64,000 bases of DNA from a bacterium (GTDB taxonomy: Bacteria; Methylomirabilota; Methylomirabilia; Methylomirabilales; 2-02-FULL-66-22). Shown here piece after piece: positions 21,222 through 32,117 of the stretch. The DNA lies in the NCBI GenBank assembly GCA_029580855.1, contig JAKPQH010000226.1, positions 1 through 64,000 of the forward strand, in the 5' to 3' direction. The first letter of the stretch is position 1, and each line of letters opens with the position of its first letter. Under the pieces are notes generated by a model. It saw only the letters and a program-made list of their open reading frames with translations, ran no database searches and was not told the origin of the DNA. Made by a program: the position numbers and the translations under genes.

Positions 21222-22394
21222 TCACATCCGAGGACTGCGCCAGCGGTCGCGCAGTCTCTTCAGGCGCTCGCCCGCCGCCGCCAGTGTCTCCTCACGCTTG
21301 GCGAAATGGAAGCGGATGAGATGACCGACCGGTTCGTGGAAGAAGCTCGATCCCGGAACGGCGGCCACCCCCACGTCTCGCGCCAGCCACTCGCAGAAGC
21401 CCACGTCGTCGTCCCGGGTGAACTCCGACACGTCCACCATGACGTAATACGCCCCCTGGGGGGCGGTGTAGCGCAGCCCGGCGTCGTCCAGCCCCGACAG
21501 AAAGACATCGCGCTTGCGCGTGTAGGCGTCGAGCAACTGGGCGTAATAATCGTCCTGGAACTTCAGGGCGGTGACCGCGGCCTCCTGCAGCGGTGCCGCG
21601 GCTCCCACTGTCAGAAAATCGTGCACCTTGCGGGCGCTGTCGATGATCGCCGGGGCGGCGATCACGTAGCCCAGCCGCCACCCGGTGATGGAGTACGTTT
21701 TGGACAGCGAGCTGACGCAAATGGTGCGGTCGAACATGCCGGGCAGCGCGGCGAAGTAGACGTGCCGGTGCGGGGCGTACACGATGTGCTCGTATACTTC
21801 GTCGGTGATGACGAAGGCGTCGAACTCCTCGGCCAGCGCGGCAATCGCCAGGAGCTCCTCCCGGGTGAACACCTTCCCGCTGGGGTTCGACGGGTTGCAC
21901 AGGATCAACGCCTTGGGCCCCTGCCGGAACGCCGCTCGCAGCTCGCCGGGATCGAAGGCGAAGTCCGGCGGCCGGAGCGGGACGTAGATCGGCCGGGCGC
22001 CCGAGAGGATGACATCCGCGCCGTAATTCTCGTAGAAGGGCGAAAAGACGATGACCGAATCGCCGGGGTTGCACGCGGTCAACATCGCCACCATCATGGC
22101 TTCGGTGCTGCCGCAGGTGACCACCAGATGTCGGTCCGGATCCAGCGGCACCCCCATGAAACGCGACTGTTTCGCGGCCAACGCTTCCCGGAAATTCGGC
22201 GCGCCCCAGGTGACGGCGTACTGGTGCGGACCCGTCCCCGCGGTTTCCGCCAGCGCGGCCACCAGGGCCGACGGCGGCTCGAAGTCCGGGAAGCCCTGGG
22301 ACAGATTGATGGCGTCGTACCGATTGGCCACCCTGGTCATGCGGCGGATGACGGACTCGGTGAAGACGGCGGTGCGTTCGCTGGTCTGCGGCAT
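21222..22394 (-). CDS. PLP-dependent aminotransferase (class I/II)
   Basis: A 390-residue fold-type I aminotransferase. It contains the NLSQGFPDFEPP opening and the YAVTWGAPNFREALA segment typical of kynurenine/methionine-type transaminases. NPSNPSGKVF and the PLP lysine Lys232 in SSLSKTYSITGWRLGY follow, with an arginine (LIRFHFAK) near the end that would bind the substrate carboxylate. Downstream of metY-metX-metW on the same strand, it could close the methionine salvage loop by transaminating 2-oxo-4-methylthiobutanoate; this is inference from context. The ATG has a TAGGGGGA ribosome site. A paired 7-nt array separates it from metW. Confidence 0.9.
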   Translation of the reverse strand: MPQTSERTAVFTESVIRRMTRVANRYDAINLSQGFPDFEPPSALVAALAETAGTGPHQYAVTWGAPNFREALAAKQSRFMGVPLDPDRHLVVTCGSTEAMMVAMLTACNPGDSVIVFSPFYENYGADVILSGARPIYVPLRPPDFAFDPGELRAAFRQGPKALILCNPSNPSGKVFTREELLAIAALAEEFDAFVITDEVYEHIVYAPHRHVYFAALPGMFDRTICVSSLSKTYSITGWRLGYVIAAPAIIDSARKVHDFLTVGAAAPLQEAAVTALKFQDDYYAQLLDAYTRKRDVFLSGLDDAGLRYTAPQGAYYVMVDVSEFTRDDDVGFCEWLARDVGVAAVPGSSFFHEPVGHLIRFHFAKREETLAAAGERLKRLRDRWRSPRM

Positions 22395-22417
22395 GGTCCC
22401 CCTACGGTCTGGAGCGG

Positions 22418-22548
22418 TCAGCTTTCAGCGTTCAGCTTCCGGCAAACGACAAGAAACCCAAAACACGCCCAGGCGCCATCGGCTCCGATTCTCTTCGCCC
22501 TTGCTCATGGCTGATCGCTGAGTGCTGATTGCTGAAAGCTGTGTGCTG
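22418..22548. repeat. Paired inverted arrays of a 7-nt word (GCTGANN)
   Basis: The left array has three units (TCAGCTT, TCAGCGT, TCAGCTT at 22418-22438). The right array has five full units and a half on the complementary word (GCTGATC, GCTGAGT, GCTGATT, GCTGAAA, GCTGTGT, GCTG at 22510-22548). The two can pair across a spacer of about 70 nt. It fills the gap between metW and the aminotransferase. Confidence 0.75.
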
Positions 22549-22559
22549 CCCGCTTCCAA

Positions 22560-23135
22560 TCAGGCTTTGGCCACGCGGAAAACGGCAGCCTCGGCGGCCA
22601 CCGAGGGCCACCGCGCGACTCGTAACGACCCGCGCAGGAACACGCGCTCCGTGGCCTGCAGATGGAGATGCCGGAGCGCCTCGTCAAACTGCGCCAGGGT
22701 GATCGCCCGGACCCGCGGCTGGCCGGACACCAGCGTGTTTCCGTTCCCGTTCCCGCACAGGGCGCGCCACCGTGTCTTCCAGTATCCCGCATTCTCGAAC
22801 GAGATGATGGCCGAGCGGCCCACACGCGCCATCTCCTGCATGACGCCCAGGGGTCGGTTCAGATAGGCGACCGTCTGGCTCAGAATCACCACATCGAACA
22901 TCCCGTCAGGAAAGTCCGCCAACCCGTCCTCGATGTTGCCGTGTCGGACCGACAGCCCCTTCGACATGCACGCCCGGACCTTGGCCTCGTCCACTTCAAC
23001 ACCGCGACCCTGGACGCCTCTCTGCACGACCAGTTCCGCGAGGAGCGTCCCGTCGCCGCACCCCAGGTCCAGCACGCGGGCGCCGGGCGGAACCATCTCG
23101 ACAATCACGTCCAGGTCCGGACGCGCGGCGGTCAT
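22560..23135 (-). CDS. metW: Methionine biosynthesis protein MetW (SAM-dependent methyltransferase fold)
   Basis: A 191-residue MetW protein. In many bacteria MetW pairs with MetX and is needed for full homoserine acetyltransferase function. The SAM-binding fold is clear: [20 protein letters not shown], then [19 protein letters not shown] and [16 protein letters not shown]. The family signature [19 protein letters not shown] follows. Its ATG overlaps the metX stop codon (ATGA), so translation is coupled. Expression should be under the SAM-I riboswitch ahead of metY. Confidence 0.94.
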   Translation of the reverse strand: MTAARPDLDVIVEMVPPGARVLDLGCGDGTLLAELVVQRGVQGRGVEVDEAKVRACMSKGLSVRHGNIEDGLADFPDGMFDVVILSQTVAYLNRPLGVMQEMARVGRSAIISFENAGYWKTRWRALCGNGNGNTLVSGQPRVRAITLAQFDEALRHLHLQATERVFLRGSLRVARWPSVAAEAAVFRVAKA

Positions 23136-24379
23136 GCGGTCTCCTGCTTGCGGGTGTCAGCCAGACGCCAGACGCCGCGCGTCCTCGCCGCCCAAGACGC
23201 CAGGGGATAAACCTTCTCTTCACGCTCCTCACCGGACGCCGTCGGCCCCCGGCTCGGCGCGGCCGGCCTCACGCTCTCCCGCTCGACCTTGGCCAGAAAG
23301 TCCCGCGTCAGCTCGCCCAAACGCTCCACCTCCAGCAGAAAGGCGTCGTGGCCGTAGTCGCTTTTGATCTCCACATAGCTGGCGTCGATCCCCTTGCGCA
23401 GCAACGCCCGGACCAGCTCCTCGGACTGTTCCGGTGGGTAGAGCCAGTCCGAGCTGTAGCTGAGTACCAGGAACTTGGCCTTGACGTCCGTAAACGCCTG
23501 TGCGAGGTCCCCGCGACCCAGGGACATGTCGAAATAGTCGATCGCCTTCGTGATGTAGAGGAAGGAGTTCGCGTCGAAACGAGTCGTGAACCGGTTGCCG
23601 TGGTATTTGAGATAGCTCTCGACCTCGAACTCCGTGGCGAAGTCGTACCCGTACTTCTCCCGGTCCTGGAGACGGCGGCCAAACTTCTCCCGCATCGACT
23701 TTTCGCTGAGGTAGGTGATGTGGCCGATCATCCGGGCCACGGCCAGCCCGGCGTTGGGCGGCTCTTTCCCGTAGTAGTCGCCCTCGTTCCAGTTGGGGTC
23801 GGCGTAGATCGCCTGACGCGGGACCTCGTTCAGGGCGATGGTTTGGGCCGAGGTGCGCGCGGTGGACGCAAGCACCACCGCGCTGCGCACCCGGTCGGGA
23901 TAGGACACCGCCCACTGGATGGCCTGCATGCCGCCCATGCTCCCGCCGGTGACGCACAGGACCGTAGGAATGTCGAGCGCGTCGAGCAGCCAGCGCTGGG
24001 CCTCGACCATATCCGCCACGGTGATGACCGGGAACGACAACCCGTACGGTCGTCCCGTCTCCGGATTGATGGAAGACGGCCCGGTGCTCCCGGAACATCC
24101 CCCGATCACGTTGGAGCAGATGATAAAGTACCGGTCGGTGTCGAAGGCCTTCCCGGACCCGACGGCCTCGTCCCACCAGCCCGGTTTCCGATCATGGGTG
24201 GAGTGCCGTCCGGCAACGTGGGCGTCGCCGGACAGCGCGTGGCAGATGAGAATCGTGTTGCTGCGATCCGCGTTCAGCGTCCCGTAGGTCTCGTACGCCA
24301 GGGTGAACGGCCTGAGGGCGGCCCCGCTCTGCAGGCGAAGCTCCTCGTCGAACGTCACCTGTTGCGTATGCACGATCAT
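23132..24379 (-). CDS. metX: Homoserine O-acetyltransferase
   Basis: MetX acetylates L-homoserine with acetyl-CoA for methionine synthesis by direct sulfhydrylation. The 415-residue alpha/beta hydrolase has the oxyanion-region motif [14 protein letters not shown], the nucleophile Ser147 in [10 protein letters not shown], the triad aspartate in [12 protein letters not shown], and the histidine in [11 protein letters not shown]. The C-terminal 35 residues beyond the fold are charged and poorly conserved. An AGGGGAG ribosome site precedes the ATG. It sits 29 bp after metY and overlaps metW by 4 bp, forming metY-metX-metW. Some relatives are succinyltransferases; sequence alone does not fully exclude that. 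Confidence 0.95.
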   Translation of the reverse strand: MIVHTQQVTFDEELRLQSGAALRPFTLAYETYGTLNADRSNTILICHALSGDAHVAGRHSTHDRKPGWWDEAVGSGKAFDTDRYFIICSNVIGGCSGSTGPSSINPETGRPYGLSFPVITVADMVEAQRWLLDALDIPTVLCVTGGSMGGMQAIQWAVSYPDRVRSAVVLASTARTSAQTIALNEVPRQAIYADPNWNEGDYYGKEPPNAGLAVARMIGHITYLSEKSMREKFGRRLQDREKYGYDFATEFEVESYLKYHGNRFTTRFDANSFLYITKAIDYFDMSLGRGDLAQAFTDVKAKFLVLSYSSDWLYPPEQSEELVRALLRKGIDASYVEIKSDYGHDAFLLEVERLGELTRDFLAKVERESVRPAAPSRGPTASGEEREEKVYPLASWAARTRGVWRLADTRKQETA

Positions 24380-24408
24380 GGTCGTCGCGCTCCCCTGCTG
24401 CCGCTCGA

Positions 24409-25827
<1,419 letters not shown>

Positions 25828-25850
25828 TCACGTGTGTGCTCCTCCCCCAA

Positions 25851-25892
25851 AATGAAAACCCCTTCTCACCGCCGTGGATGAGAAGGGGTTTG
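25851..25892 (-). terminator. Intrinsic terminator of the metY SAM riboswitch
   Basis: On the minus strand an AACCCCTTCTCA arm pairs with TGAGAAGGGGTT across a short GC-rich loop, followed by TTTTCATTTT. The 5' arm is also complementary to the 3' strand of the aptamer P1 helix (25904-25915), so it can form either the terminator or an antiterminator. This is the classic S-box switch. Confidence 0.88.
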
Positions 25893-25902
25893 TGCAGACG
25901 TT

Positions 25903-26045
25903 GCCCCTTCTCATCTTTCCCCGAAGCCTCGGCCGTTTTGGTTCGGCCGGGCATTCCTTCGGGGCAGGAGTTGGCACCCCACACGTCGCGCGGGGTTGCC
26001 GTGGCTTCGTAGGGCCAGTCCCTCTGCCACTCTGGATGAGAAGTG
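25903..26045 (-). promoter_or_regulatory. SAM-I (S-box) riboswitch aptamer upstream of metY
   Basis: The minus-strand leader shows the S-box order: P1 strand CTTCTCATC, then CAGAGTGGCAGAGGGA, CTGGCCCTACGAAGCC, and ACGGCAACC with a hairpin. GGTGCCAACTCC and a P4 hairpin follow, and GAAAGATGAGAAGGGG closes P1. All conserved core blocks of the SAM-I class are present in order. It lies about 200 nt upstream of the metY ATG and immediately before the terminator. SAM binding should stabilise P1 and allow termination, lowering metY-metX-metW transcription. Confidence 0.93.
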
Positions 26046-26050
26046 TGCTT

Positions 26051-26079
26051 CTTTTAAACCAGTGGTCCGATCCTGTCAA
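26051..26079 (-). promoter_or_regulatory. Sigma-70-type promoter of the metY operon
   Basis: TTGACA (26074-26079) and TAAAAG (26051-26056) on the minus strand are 17 bp apart. The predicted start, near 26044, falls at the first bases of the riboswitch P1 helix, which supports the assignment. Confidence 0.75.
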
Positions 26080-26205
26080 GAAAAAAGCAGCCCGGAAATC
26101 TGCCGGCTGATCTTCGATGAGAAGGTCCACAGGGCCGTTCGGTTTTCCTGTTCGTCGCACAACAGTGCTGCCGTAGCGGGGTATCCCCGGAGCGTTGTGG
26201 TGCGG

Positions 26206-26850
26206 TCACGATTCGCGCCCTTTTTCCGACCGCGCCACGACCACCTTGACCCAATCGGAAAAGACGCGTCGATCTTCCACGAGCTGCAGGCCGGCCTTTC
26301 GGACGTTGTCCAGCGTCCGCCGGTTGATGTGCGGACCCATGAGTCGGCTCATCAGGGGATCCAAGAGGTCAAACAGCATCCCGAGGATCCCGCCCGGACG
26401 CACATGCTCCAGAAGGACGACCTCACCGCCGGGCCGGAGGACCCGAGCCGCCTCTCGGAGGCCACGGACCGGGTCCGGCACGCTGCAGAAGACGCACGTG
26501 GCGACCACGCGGTCGAAGACCCCGTCCTTGAACGCCAGGTCCTCGGCATCCGTCACGACGAAACGGACGTTTCCCGTCGCCCCGGCGGTTTTGGCTCTGG
26601 CCCTGGTCAGCATCCCCAGGCTCAGATCGCTCGCCACGACCGTCGCCCGCGCGGGGTGCAGGGGCAGATTCTTCCCGGTACCCGCACCGATCTCCAGAAT
26701 CCGCCCACCGGTCGCGCGCTCGAAAACCCACGCCCGTCCCCGTGCCAGACCGACCATGTGTTCCATCGGTGTGGTCAATTTATCGTAAAAACGGGCCCTC
26801 CGGTCCCAGCGCTGTCGCATCCTTCTCGTATCTTCAGCCGTCGTGGGCAT
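26206..26850 (-). CDS. Class I SAM-dependent methyltransferase
   Basis: A 214-residue UbiE/type-11-like methyltransferase. Motif I is GGRILEIGAGTGKNLPLH, motif II VVASDLSLGMLTRARAK, followed by VTDAEDLAFKDGVFDRVVAT and LRPGGEVVLLEHVRP. The ATG at 26850 was preferred over one 21 nt upstream because a GGAAGAGGGAAG ribosome site precedes it. The substrate is unknown. Its place directly downstream of the copper ATPase, 183 bp away on the same strand, suggests co-regulation with metal defence, but that is inference. Confidence 0.88.
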   Translation of the reverse strand: MPTTAEDTRRMRQRWDRRARFYDKLTTPMEHMVGLARGRAWVFERATGGRILEIGAGTGKNLPLHPARATVVASDLSLGMLTRARAKTAGATGNVRFVVTDAEDLAFKDGVFDRVVATCVFCSVPDPVRGLREAARVLRPGGEVVLLEHVRPGGILGMLFDLLDPLMSRLMGPHINRRTLDNVRKAGLQLVEDRRVFSDWVKVVVARSEKGRES

Positions 26851-27033
26851 CTTCTTCCCTCTTCCTCGCATTCACTCGATGCGGTCGCATGGGTAGGTAG
26901 CCACCGTCAGCGTGACACAGGAGCGTCGTCGCTCGCCCCGACCCGTTCTCCAGATGCCGCCGCGTGATCGGCGGTCGCCGGCATTCGCCCTCGAAACAGA
27001 AATGCCGCGCGGCGTGGCCACCCCCGGCACCCG

Positions 27034-29387
27034 TCACAGCTTGATCCGGCGGAGGCGCAGCGCGTTGCCGACAACCGACACCGAACTCAACGCCATCGCC
27101 GCCGCGGCAACGATCGGGCTCAACACAATTCCGAACACGGGATAAAGGACACCCGCCGCGAGGGGAACCCCGGCCGCGTTGTACACAAACGCGAAGAACA
27201 GGTTCTGCCGGATGTTCCGCATCGTGGCTTCCGACAGGCGTCGGACCCGCACGATGCCCCGCAGATCGCCTCGGAGCACGGTGACGCCCGCACTCTCCAT
27301 GGCCACATCGGTGCCCGTCCCCATGGCGATGCCCACATCGGCGGCCGCCAGCGCCGGCGCGTCGTTGACGCCGTCCCCCGCCATGGCCACCGTGCGGCCC
27401 TGGTCCCGAAATTGTTTTACGACCCGCCCTTTGTTTTCGGGCAGAATCTCGGCCTCAGCTTCAGCGATCCCAAGCTGTGCGGCAACGGCCCGCGCGGTAG
27501 TCCGGTTGTCTCCGGTCAACATGACGACGCGGATCCCGTCCGCCTTCAAAGCGCGAATCGCGTCCGGGGTGCCGGCCTTGATCGGGTCGGCGATGGCGAG
27601 CAACCCTGCCGCGCGGCCGTCCACGGCCATGAGAATGACCGTGGCGCCCCCGGCGCGCAACGCCTCGGCGCGGGGGTCAGCGCTCCTGTGTCAACTCCCA
27701 GCTCCGCCAGCAGCGTCGCATTTCCGAGGACGACACGCGTGCCGTCCACCGTGCCGGCGACCCCCTTGCCGGTCGGCGCATGGAAATCGTGCACGTCGCT
27801 GAGCTTGAGCCGCTTCTCCTTCGCGGCTGCCAGGATGGCGCCGGCCAGCGGGTGCGCGCTTCCCCGCTCCAGGCTGGCTGCCAGTCGGAGCAGCTCATCA
27901 GCCGCGAACCCTTCTGGCGGGATCACGGTGGTGACCCGGGGCTTGCCTTCCGTAAGCGTGCCGGTCTTGTCGACTACAAGCGTGTCGACCTTCTTGAAGC
28001 GCTCGAGCGCCTCGGCATTCTTGATCAGGACGCCGGCGCCCGCGCCGCGGCCGACCCCCACCAGGATGGACATGGGGGTGGCCAGACCCAGCGCGCACGG
28101 GCACGCGACGATAAGCACCGCCACCGCGGCGACCATGGCATAACCCAGGGCCGGCGCCGGACCCCAAAGCAGCCATCCGACAAAGGTCAGCGCGGCCACC
28201 GCGATGACGGTGGGCACAAACCAGGCCGCCACCGCGTCCGCCAGCCGCTGGATGGGCGCGCGGCTCCGCTGGGCGTCCGCCACCATCTGGACGATCTGGG
28301 CCAGCACGGTATCCCGCCCGACCTTCTCGGCCCGCATCACGAAACTGCCGGTCTGATTGATGGTCCCTCCGATCACCTTGGCCCCGGGGTCCTTGGCCAC
28401 CGGCATGGATTCGCCGGTCACCATCGACTCGTCCACGCTGCTGCTCCCTTCGACGATCTCGCCGTCCACCGGCACCTTGTCGCCCGGCCGCACGCGGAGC
28501 CGGTCCCCCACGACGACCACCTCCAGCGCCACCTCCTGGTCGTTATCACCTTCCCGCACACGCCGCGCCGTCTTGGGCGCGAGGTCGAGGAGCGCGCGGA
28601 TGGCACCCCCCGTCCGCTCGCGGGCACGCAGCTCAAGCACCCGCCCGAGGAGGACGAGGACGGTGATCACCGCCGCGGCTTCGAAGTACACCGCCACCAC
28701 CCCGCCCATCCCGCGAAACGCGGCCGGGAAGAGTCCGGGCGCGAATGTCGCGACAGTGCTGTAGGCCCACGCGACGCCGGTCCCCATCGCGATCAGGGTG
28801 AACATGTTCAACTTACGCGCCACAACCGACGCCCACCCGCGGACGAAGAAGGGCCAACCCGCCCACAGGACAACCGGCGTGGCCAACACCAGCTGCAGCC
28901 ACCCGGACACCCGGGGCGGAATGAGCCGATGAAGACCTGCCAGGTGCCCGCCCATTTCGAGCACGACCACGGGGAGCGTCAGGGCGAGCCCCACCCAGAA
29001 CCGACGGGTCATGTCCGCCAGCTCTGGGTTGGCTCGTTGCTCTCGGGTCACCAGGCGAGGCTCCAACGCCATCCCGCAGATCGGGCATGATCCCGGCCCC
29101 CGCTGCACGATCTCCGGATGCATGGGGCAGGTGTACTCCGCGTTCTCTTGCTCCGAGAACGTCGAGCGCAGCGCGGTTGGCGCTGACGCGGGCCGCGTGA
29201 ACTGTGTCGGATTGGCTCGGAAGTCCTCCAGGCACTTTGCGCTGCAGAAGTAGTGCGTCGCGCCCCCGTGCGTCTGGCTTCCCACCGCATCCTCCGTCGC
29301 AATGCGCATTCCGCACACGGGATCGACGACTTCGGCCGAGCGGATGTCGTCTACCACAGACGACGAGAGCGGGTGTGCATGCTTCAT
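27034..29387 (-). pseudogene. copA: Copper-translocating P1B-type ATPase, one frameshift
   Basis: A Cu+ exporter of about 785 residues if repaired. The N-terminus has a YHS-type domain (VDPVCGM, then [11 protein letters not shown]) and a metal-binding stretch [19 protein letters not shown] in place of the usual CxxC HMA domains. The membrane CPC motif ([13 protein letters not shown]), phosphorylation site [17 protein letters not shown] and the hinge [14 protein letters not shown] with [13 protein letters not shown] are present. The frame breaks in a CCCCC run at 27672-27676. Adding one C rejoins DTGALTP to [22 protein letters not shown] site precedes the ATG. This is either sequencing error or a disabled gene; the CorE-like sigma gene upstream supports a copper role. 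Confidence 0.88.
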
Positions 29388-29624
29388 TTCTATGGCCTCC
29401 CGAGGCCCGGAGCGAGTCCGTCCTGCGCCTCGTCCGCGGAATCGCTCCGAACCTCGGTCATGGACTGGACCCTCATTTGCCCGAGTACTGCTGTGGGTTC
29501 CCGTCGAACTTCCGCTCTTGACGCCTTCACTGTAGAAGGCGGATGATCCGGCAGAGTCTTACAGGAGGGGGACCAGATTCTGCCAGGCGTACTCGGTGAA
29601 AACGTAGGCTCTTGAAAAATAGGG

Positions 29625-30190
29625 CTACCACCGCGCCGTGCTCCGGCAGCCGCAATCCAGACACCCGTGTTCCGCGCACGCGCCGCACGCGTCTTGAAGC
29701 GCCTCGCGCAGAGCCCGGCGCGCGCGATGCAAGCGGACCGACGCGTCGTTGGGTGTGATTCCCAGATCGTCCGCCACCTGGCCGAGCGGCTCCCCGCCGA
29801 ATTCGACTCGTCGCACCAGCTTTGCGTGTTCCGTCTTCAACGCAGCGATCATCGCATTGGTACAGGTGCAGACCGGCCTGAAGAGCTCCTCGTCGGCGCT
29901 TACCGTCACTGTCTCGGCATCGACAGCCGCGGCTGATTCCAGGCGGGAGAACCCCTCCCGATGACGATCGGGATCGCCGATCAGATTCCGCAGCAACTGA
30001 TAGAACCACGGACCCAGTTTGTCTTCGTCGCGCTGGGAGTCTTTCCGGGCAACAGCCCGAGAAACGCAGTCCGCAGCACATCCTCGGCGTCGGCACGGCT
30101 TCCGATCCGATGTTGGAGAAATCGGAGGAATGGCCGTATGCTTTGCACGAGGAGCTCCACGCGCTTCGCCAGCACCTCGTCTATAGCCAT
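29625..30190 (-). pseudogene. CorE-like metal-sensing ECF sigma factor, one frameshift
   Basis: An ECF RNA polymerase sigma factor of about 188 residues once one base is restored. The sigma-2 part (MAIDEVLAKRVELLVQSIR, GSRADAEDVLRTAFL) lies in one frame. The rest (VARKDSQRDEDKLGPWFYQLLRN, then sigma-4 QVADDLGITPNDASVRLHRA) lies in the next. The break is at 30057-30061, where an extra C in CTCGGG would restore FLRAVARKD. Two cysteine features match the CorE (ECF44) group: a CxC (VCTCTN) in the linker and a Cys-rich tail (CGACAEHGCLDCGC). In CorE these bind copper and control activity. It lies about 240 bp upstream of copA on the same strand. Confidence 0.8.
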
Positions 30191-30393
30191 ATGAAATCTT
30201 GTCTCGACAAGACAGGGAATGCAAGCGCCCTTGGGCGGCCAAGACCACTCCCGACGGCGCGATGGCCATGGACACGATCGTAAGACGCTGTTCAAGCGCT
30301 GGACCGACGCGGGGTGAGTCGCGGGAGCGTCACAGGGTGGTCTGCACCACACACCGCGGCCCGCGACTCGGAAGCGGGTATCTGCTGGATTGC

Positions 30394-31599
30394 TCAGCGC
30401 CTGCCTTTGGCCACCGCACGGGGAAGGGCACGCGACGCCATGACCGCCACGGCGGCGAAGATGACGCTCGTGGCCACAAACGCGCCTCGCAACGAGAACC
30501 AGACGGCGCAGGCGGCGCCCAGAAGAGGCGCCACGGCGCGGCCGACGGATTGCACCGAGTTGTCGATCCCGTACACGCACCCCTCGTCTCCCCGATCGGA
30601 ATAGCGGGCGAGCAACGCCGCGAGCGAGGGGACAAGACCGCCGACCGAGGCGCCGGCCAAGGCCTGCAGGCCGAGAAGTTGCCCGACGCCCGTCACGAGA
30701 CTCTGGGGAAGGTAGGCTGTGATCGCAGCGACGGCACACCACACGACCACGCGGCCATGGCCGACCCTGTCGCCCAGCCGCCCCAGCGTTACGGAGGTCG
30801 CGATGCTGGCCGCCGAGGAGACGCCGACGATGAGCCCGGTGAGCGTCCCGACCTTGGCCGATTCCGCGGCCAGCAGCGCCACGAAGAGCGGCAGGAGCGG
30901 CTCCAGCGTCGCCCGCCCCATGGCCACCAGCAGCCGCAAGCCGAGTGCGCACGTCAGCTTTGAATTCGACAGCACCCTCACCCAGCCGTGGACAAACTGC
31001 AGACCCTCGCCCGGCGCGTGGTCGGCACGGACGAAGGGATCGTGGACCCAGATCCAGACGGCCAGACCCGAGACCAGCAGGATGACCGAGGTGACGGCGA
31101 AGGTCATCCGGAACCCGAAGGCGTCCGAGAGCACGCCCCCGACCAACGGCCCGAACGACACGCCGCTCCACAAACCCACCTGCAACAACCCCATGGCGTG
31201 TCCGGTCCGCTCGCGCGGCACGACCGACGCGATCAGCGCGTTGGCGGCGGCGATGACGCCCGTGAGGAGGCCTTGGATGGCCCGCAGGGCTACGAGCTGC
31301 TCGGCGTTGGCCACGAAGCCCATGAGCAGGATGACCACGGAGCCGCCGAGCGATGCCCGCATTACCATCAGCTTGCGGCCGAACCGATCCGCCACGACGC
31401 CCCAGAATGGGGAGGCAATCGCCATGGTGAAAGCCTGAACGGAAAAGACCAGACCGGACAGGACCTCGATGCTCAAGCCGGTCGTCGAGCCGAGATGCTT
31501 CACATAGAGGGGGAGAAACGGAAAGATGACCGAGAACCCCATGGCGGAGTTGAACTGCACCGCCACCATGATCGCGAGGGTGCGTTTCCAGGGTGGCAT
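30394..31599 (-). CDS. Major facilitator superfamily transporter (drug-efflux type)
   Basis: A 401-residue MFS protein with 12 hydrophobic segments. The loop 2-3 signature reads GVVADRFGRKLMVMRASL, and motif C-like features of the drug:H+ antiporter-1 group occur at LLQVGLWSGVSFGPLVGGVLSDAFG. No soluble domain is attached. It lies between the CorE-like gene and a periodic repeat and is not obviously part of an operon. No good ribosome site precedes the ATG at 31599. The substrate cannot be predicted. Confidence 0.88.
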   Translation of the reverse strand: MPPWKRTLAIMVAVQFNSAMGFSVIFPFLPLYVKHLGSTTGLSIEVLSGLVFSVQAFTMAIASPFWGVVADRFGRKLMVMRASLGGSVVILLMGFVANAEQLVALRAIQGLLTGVIAAANALIASVVPRERTGHAMGLLQVGLWSGVSFGPLVGGVLSDAFGFRMTFAVTSVILLVSGLAVWIWVHDPFVRADHAPGEGLQFVHGWVRVLSNSKLTCALGLRLLVAMGRATLEPLLPLFVALLAAESAKVGTLTGLIVGVSSAASIATSVTLGRLGDRVGHGRVVVWCAVAAITAYLPQSLVTGVGQLLGLQALAGASVGGLVPSLAALLARYSDRGDEGCVYGIDNSVQSVGRAVAPLLGAACAVWFSLRGAFVATSVIFAAVAVMASRALPRAVAKGRR

Positions 31600-32117
31600 T
31601 TCAGATCACTGATCCGGACCCCATGCCCAATGACCAATTACCAATGACCAGGTCTGGGAGAAAAACGACATACCCCGCGGCAGTCTCGGCACGTGGCTGT
31701 GTCCGCCCGTGGTGATTGGCCATGAGGATTTGGTCATTTGCGCGGACTCCGCCCCCGGATGTACCTCGACACCCGCCCGAAGGGCCGGTCAAAGCTGGCG
31801 TCGCGATGCCACTCACGGTCGCCGAGATCAACCCCGACCTCGCCGCACCGCTGTTTCACGTCCGCCCGGAAAGGTGCTGGAAAATCCTTGGTCGATTCCG
31901 CCCCTTGCGCGGACCCTTTCGTTTGTGACAGCCGGCGACCCTGTGCATCGAGGCCCCCGGGGCGCAGTTTCAGGAATTCGGGCGAAATCGGCTCCCGCTC
32001 GTTCACGCCCACAGCTTCGATTCGCCGCGCGCCGGAATAGGGGACGTTGTTGCCTGATTGAACTTATTGGTCGTTTGGCAAAAGCAACCCTCCGGAACCC
32101 TCCACCCGTCCGTCCGG
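31600..32117. other. Intergenic stretch holding a paired 7-nt array, otherwise empty
   Basis: About 520 bp between the MFS gene and the flavoprotein stop. The first 140 bp hold the periodic array described separately. The rest (31741-32117) has no coding frame, hairpin or promoter that I could defend. Confidence 0.45.
31627..31740. repeat. Paired inverted arrays of a 7-nt word (CCAATNA)
   Basis: The left array reads CCAATGA, CCAATTA, CCAATGA, CCAGGTC (31627-31654). The right array carries the complementary word (GTGATTG, GCCATGA, GGATTTG, GTCATTTG, 31712-31740). The spacer is about 57 nt. It has the same design as the other arrays in the window but a different word. Confidence 0.65.

Noticed and set aside
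22418..22548. CRISPR array
   Set aside because: The repeats are 7-nt, degenerate, without spacers and inverted about a centre; no cas genes are present.
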